Assembly: GCA_020217265.1 (NCBI GenBank)
Contig: JAIWOS010000160.1
Coordinates: forward strand, 1 to 19,642
DNA length: 19,642 nt
Reading direction: 5' to 3'
Source: Thiobacillus sp.
Lineage (GTDB): Bacteria; Pseudomonadota; Gammaproteobacteria; Burkholderiales; Thiobacillaceae
A program made the translations under genes and the position numbers. The notes below the pieces were generated by a model that made no database searches, was not told the DNA's origin, and worked only from the letters and a program-made list of their open reading frames with translations. Of this stretch, positions 16,035 through 19,642 are shown piece by piece. Numbering within the stretch: position 1 is the stretch's first letter; the number at the start of each line of letters is the position of its first letter.

Positions 16035-16942
16035 CTACCCCCCTCCCCGACACCGCCGCCGTCAAGACCTACCTCACCGGCCTGCAGGCGCGCATCGTCG
16101 CCGCGCTCGAAGCCGCCGACGGCCTGCCCTTCCGCACCGACAGCTGGACCCGTCCCGAAGGCGGCGGCGGCATTTCGCGCCTGATCGAGGAAGGCCGCGT
16201 GCTCGAGCGCGGCGGGGTGAACTTCTCGCACGTGCTCGGCAGCCAGCTGCCGCCGTCGGCTTCCGCGCACCGGCCCGAACTCGCCGGCCGCCGCTGGGAG
16301 GCGATGGGCGTGTCGCTGGTGCTGCATCCCCGCAACCCCTACGCGCCGACGGTGCACATGAACGTGCGCTGCTTCGTCGCGGAAAAAGACGGCGAGGCGC
16401 CGGTGTGGTGGTTCGGCGGCGGCATGGACCTCACGCCCTACTACGGCTTTGCCGACGACGCGCGCCACTTTCACGCCACCTGCAAGGCCGCGCTCGACCC
16501 CTTCGGCGCCGACCTGCACCCGCGCTTCAAGGAATGGTGCGACCGCTACTTCTTCCTCAAGCACCGCAACGAGCCGCGCGGCATCGGCGGCATCTTCTTC
16601 GACGACTTTGCCGAAGGCGGCTTCGAGCACGCCTTCGGCATGACGCGCGCGGTGGGCGACGCCTTCCTCACCGCATACCTCCCCATCCTCGAACGCCGCC
16701 GCGACACCCCCTACGGCGAGCGCGAGCGCGACTTCCAGGCCTACCGGCGCGGCCGCTACGTCGAGTTCAACCTGGTGTACGACCGCGGCACGCTGTTCGG
16801 CCTGCAATCGGGCGGGCGCACCGAGTCGATCCTGATGTCGCTGCCGCCGATCGTGAAATGGCGCTACGACTGGCACCCCGAGCCGGGCTCGCCGGAGGCC
16901 GAGCTGTACCGCAACTTCCTCGTCGCGAAAAACTGGGTCTGA
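16031..16942 (+). CDS. hemF: Oxygen-dependent coproporphyrinogen III oxidase
   Basis: HemF decarboxylates coproporphyrinogen III to protoporphyrinogen IX with O2, in haem synthesis. The 303-residue product (E. coli 299) has the N-terminal [29 protein letters not shown] region (39-66), HMNVRCF (109-115) and [12 protein letters not shown] (127-138). It also has the later [27 protein letters not shown] and [17 protein letters not shown] blocks, and ends [23 protein letters not shown] 16031 is chosen because it forms the GTGA overlap with the tsaC stop and gives the normal length; the frame is open upstream to about 15923 only through the tsaC coding region. The penicillin-binding protein gene starts 9 bp after the stop. 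Confidence 0.95.
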   Translation: MTTPLPDTAAVKTYLTGLQARIVAALEAADGLPFRTDSWTRPEGGGGISRLIEEGRVLERGGVNFSHVLGSQLPPSASAHRPELAGRRWEAMGVSLVLHPRNPYAPTVHMNVRCFVAEKDGEAPVWWFGGGMDLTPYYGFADDARHFHATCKAALDPFGADLHPRFKEWCDRYFFLKHRNEPRGIGGIFFDDFAEGGFEHAFGMTRAVGDAFLTAYLPILERRRDTPYGERERDFQAYRRGRYVEFNLVYDRGTLFGLQSGGRTESILMSLPPIVKWRYDWHPEPGSPEAELYRNFLVAKNWV

Positions 16943-16951
16943 GACGCCGCC

Positions 16952-19642
16952 ATGCGCAAGATTCCGCGTCGCATCCTCATCGGTCTCGGCGTCCTGGTGC
17001 TGCTCATCGGGCTGGTCGGGCTCATCGCCTACGAACTGCTGTCGTCCGCGCTCGAAGCGAAATACCTCGCCAAGACGGCGCAGAAGATGACCTGGAAACT
17101 CGAGCCCGGACCGTCAAAACGCATCCGTTACCCCGACGGCGGGCCCTACGACGTGCGGCTGGGCTACAGCAAGCTGCCCGCCTATTTCGCACGGCTCGAC
17201 AAGGCCGGCTGGAAGATCGACACGCAGGCAAAAATCAGCGCGCAGATGGCGCGGGTGGACGACCTTGGCCTCTTCCTGCCGTATCACGAAAAGGACCAGG
17301 CCGGCCTCACCCTGCTCGACAGCGACGGCAAGCCGATCTACCAGAGCCGTTTTCCGGAACGGGTCTACGCCCGTTTTGCCGACATTCCCAAGGTGCTGGT
17401 CGATTCGCTGCTCTACATCGAGAACCGCGAACTGCTGACCGACCAGTTCCCCACCCGCAACCCGGCGGTGGAATGGGACCGCCTCGCCCAGGCGGTGATG
17501 GAAAAAGGCATCAGCCTGGTCGACCGCAACCGCAACGTGCCGGGCGGCAGCACGCTGCCGACGCAGATCGAGAAATACCGCCACTCGCCCGAAGGCCGCA
17601 CCTCGGACATGGGAGAAAAACTGCGCCAGATGGCCACTGCCAGCCTCCGCGCCTACCTCGACGGCCCCAACACGCTGGCGATGCGGCGCGAGACCGTGAT
17701 GGCCTATCTCAACACCGTGCCGCTCGCCGCCGCGCCGCGCTACGGCGAAGTCAACGGCGTGGGCGACGGCCTGTGGGCGTGGTACGGCCTCGACTTCGAC
17801 CACGTCAACCGCATCCTTGCCAAACCGCCCACGCGGCACGACGCCGAATACGCCAGCGCGTTGAAGCACGCGCTCTCGCTCGTTGTCGCCGAGCGCCGGC
17901 CCTCGTACTACCTGGCCGCCAACCGCAAGGCGCTCGACGCGCTGACCGACGACCATCTCGACCTGCTCGCCAACGCCGGCATCATCCCGCGCACCCTGGC
18001 CGACCGCGCCAAGGCAGTGAAACTGCGCGGCACGCACCAGCGCATCGACCCGCCGCCGCCGCGCTTCGTCGACCAGAAGGCCGCCAACGCGCTGCGCATC
18101 AAGGTGGCGCAGCTGCTCGCCGAAGCACGCCTGTACGACCTCGACCGGCTCGACCTCACCGCCCACACCACGGTCAACCAGCCGGCGCAGAAGATCGTGA
18201 GCGGCTACCTGCAAAGCCTCAAAACCCTAGAAGCCGCCACCGCTTCGGGCCTCGTCGGCCACCGCCTGCTGCAGCCGGAGAACCCGCTCGACAAGGTGGT
18301 CTACAGCTTCACGCTGTACGAGAAGACGCCGCGCGGCAACGTACTGCGCATCCAGGCCGACAACCTCAACCAGCCGTTCGACCTCAACAGCCAGGCGCGG
18401 CTCGATCTCGGCTCCACCGCCAAGCTGCGCACGCTCGTCACCTACCTCGAAATCGTCGCGCGGCTCTACAACGAGTACCGCACGCTCGACCCCAAGGCGC
18501 TGGCGCAGAAAGCGCAGCCGCAGCGCGACGTGCTGGCACAGTGGGTTGCCGCCACGCTGCAGCGCCAGCCCGGCATTGCGCTCGCCGACCTGCTGGAAGG
18601 CGCGATGAGCAGGCAGTATTCCGCCGCGCCCGAAACCTTTTTCACCGGCGGCGGCATCCACACCTTCGCCAACTTCGACCCCAAGGACAACGGCCGCGTG
18701 ATGGACATCTGGGAGGCCACCAAGAACTCGGTCAACCTGGTCTACATCCGCATCATGCGCGACATCGTGCGCCACTACGCCAGCGCCACGCCGGGTGCGG
18801 CGGCGCGCATCCTCGACGACGCCGGCAACCCGCTGCGCGAAACCTACCTGATGCGCTTCGTCGACCAGGAAGGCAAGGTCTTCATCCACCGCTTCTACCA
18901 GCGCCACAAGAACCAGACTGCCGCGCAGATGGCGGAGGATCTCTACGCCCGCGTGCGCGGCAACCCGCGCCGGTTCACCGCCGTGTACCGCTACCTCGAA
19001 CCGCAGGCCGGGCTCGACGCCTACGCCGCCGCGCTGGCGGCAGAGATTCCCGCCGCCGCCAGCCTGTCGCCCGCCACCATCGCCGCGCTGTACAAGACCC
19101 ACGCACCGGACGCCTACAACCTCGCCGACCGCGGTTACGTGTCGCAGATCCACCCGCTCGAGCTGTGGGTGGTGAAGACCCTGCGCGCCGCGCCCAGGAC
19201 CGAGCTCGGCACCCTGTACGCCCAGGGCGCCGACGCGCGCCGCGAAGTCTACAACTGGCTGTTCAAGACCAGCCGCAAGAACGCGCAGGACATCCGCATC
19301 CAGTCGCTGCTGGAAGTGGAAGCCTTCGACGGCCTGCTGCGCGACTGGAAGCGCCTGGGCTACCCCTTCGACAACATCACGCCCTCCTACGCCACCGCCA
19401 TCGGCAGCTCCGGCGACCGCCCCGCCGCGCTCGCCGAACTGATGGGCATCCTCGTCAACGACGGCGTGCGCATGCCCATGGTCAGCATCGCCGGCCTGCA
19501 TTTCGCCGCCAACACCCCCTACGACACCCGGCTGTCGATCAAGCCGCAGCGCGGCGAACGCCTGCTGCCGGCCGAAGTCGCGCGCACCGTGCGCCGCGCG
19601 CTCGCCAACGTGGTGCAAGGCGGCACCGCCGGGCGCCTGGCC
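16952..19642 (+). CDS. Divergent class A penicillin-binding protein, 3'-truncated by the window
   Basis: The frame is open to the window edge (897 residues visible). It starts with a basic stretch and one membrane anchor (about 8-28), so the rest should be periplasmic. The GT51-like transglycosylase region (about 125-290) shows LYIENREL (Glu157), GGSTLPTQIEK (198-208) and RRETVMAYLN, all recognisable but eroded compared with EDRxFxxHxG and GGSTxTQQL. The transpeptidase region has SxxK as STAK (488-491), SxN as SVN (593-595), and IGSSGDRPAALAELMGILVNDGV (from 817), which normally precedes KTG; KTG would lie beyond the edge. Spacing SxxK to SxN is 105 residues, longer than usual. It lies 9 bp after hemF, probably in the same operon. 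A peptidoglycan synthase is likely; active glycosyl transfer is less sure. Confidence 0.85.
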   Translation, partial: MRKIPRRILIGLGVLVLLIGLVGLIAYELLSSALEAKYLAKTAQKMTWKLEPGPSKRIRYPDGGPYDVRLGYSKLPAYFARLDKAGWKIDTQAKISAQMARVDDLGLFLPYHEKDQAGLTLLDSDGKPIYQSRFPERVYARFADIPKVLVDSLLYIENRELLTDQFPTRNPAVEWDRLAQAVMEKGISLVDRNRNVPGGSTLPTQIEKYRHSPEGRTSDMGEKLRQMATASLRAYLDGPNTLAMRRETVMAYLNTVPLAAAPRYGEVNGVGDGLWAWYGLDFDHVNRILAKPPTRHDAEYASALKHALSLVVAERRPSYYLAANRKALDALTDDHLDLLANAGIIPRTLADRAKAVKLRGTHQRIDPPPPRFVDQKAANALRIKVAQLLAEARLYDLDRLDLTAHTTVNQPAQKIVSGYLQSLKTLEAATASGLVGHRLLQPENPLDKVVYSFTLYEKTPRGNVLRIQADNLNQPFDLNSQARLDLGSTAKLRTLVTYLEIVARLYNEYRTLDPKALAQKAQPQRDVLAQWVAATLQRQPGIALADLLEGAMSRQYSAAPETFFTGGGIHTFANFDPKDNGRVMDIWEATKNSVNLVYIRIMRDIVRHYASATPGAAARILDDAGNPLRETYLMRFVDQEGKVFIHRFYQRHKNQTAAQMAEDLYARVRGNPRRFTAVYRYLEPQAGLDAYAAALAAEIPAAASLSPATIAALYKTHAPDAYNLADRGYVSQIHPLELWVVKTLRAAPRTELGTLYAQGADARREVYNWLFKTSRKNAQDIRIQSLLEVEAFDGLLRDWKRLGYPFDNITPSYATAIGSSGDRPAALAELMGILVNDGVRMPMVSIAGLHFAANTPYDTRLSIKPQRGERLLPAEVARTVRRALANVVQGGTAGRLA

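Noticed and set aside
18227..19618. Minus-strand open frame of 463 codons opposite the PBP gene
   Set aside because: The plus strand is continuously open here and carries SxxK and SxN motifs. The minus frame has only shadow composition.

Overview
The window is dense, GC-rich bacterial chromosome (no gene-free stretch longer than about 175 bp) that reads as core genome of a betaproteobacterium. The evidence is the dusB-fis pair followed by purH-purD, a BPSS1780-type membrane protein, a DUF2782 protein close to polA, and the general look of the proteins. A full-length proteobacterial phosphoribulokinase points to a Calvin-cycle autotroph or facultative autotroph, for example something near Thiobacillus or other Nitrosomonadales. 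The lineage is an inference from gene content; no rRNA or other taxonomic marker is present. The oxygen-dependent HemF indicates that the cell can live with oxygen.

Layout, left to right. 1-1052: the C-terminal end of an unrecognised, probably extracellular protein with a strong terminator, then a small secreted GlcG/HbpS-family protein. 1082-2101: a single-gene prk unit with its own sigma70-like promoter and a bidirectional terminator. 2114-2365 (minus): a MoaD/ThiS-fold protein that lacks the family's C-terminal Gly-Gly. 2412-4523: uvrD, whose 3' end overlaps a minus-strand cluster of three genes (BPSS1780-type membrane protein, DUF2782 protein, LOG-family phosphoribohydrolase; 4499-6390). 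6405-9122: polA, starting only 14 bp from the divergent LOG gene. 9174-9204: a terminator shared by polA and the convergent OmpA-family gene. 9223-11095 (minus): an outer-membrane OmpA-type protein with four calcium-binding-type repeats, and the mechanosensitive channel mscL.

11189 to the right edge (plus): a co-directional run dusB-fis-purH-purD-tsaC-hemF-class A penicillin-binding protein. Gaps are 9-90 bp and one junction overlaps by 4 nt, so it is probably one long operon. It combines tRNA dihydrouridine and t6A modification, a nucleoid protein, late purine synthesis, haem synthesis and cell-wall synthesis. Most of its genes have no visible Shine-Dalgarno sequence.

I found no mobile element, phage, CRISPR array, tRNA or rRNA, and no convincing novel defence or biosynthetic system. 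The points most worth a second look are the diglycine-less MoaD-like protein, the penicillin-binding protein whose transglycosylase motifs are badly eroded, the near-leaderless dusB promoter, and a phased heptamer repeat between purH and purD.
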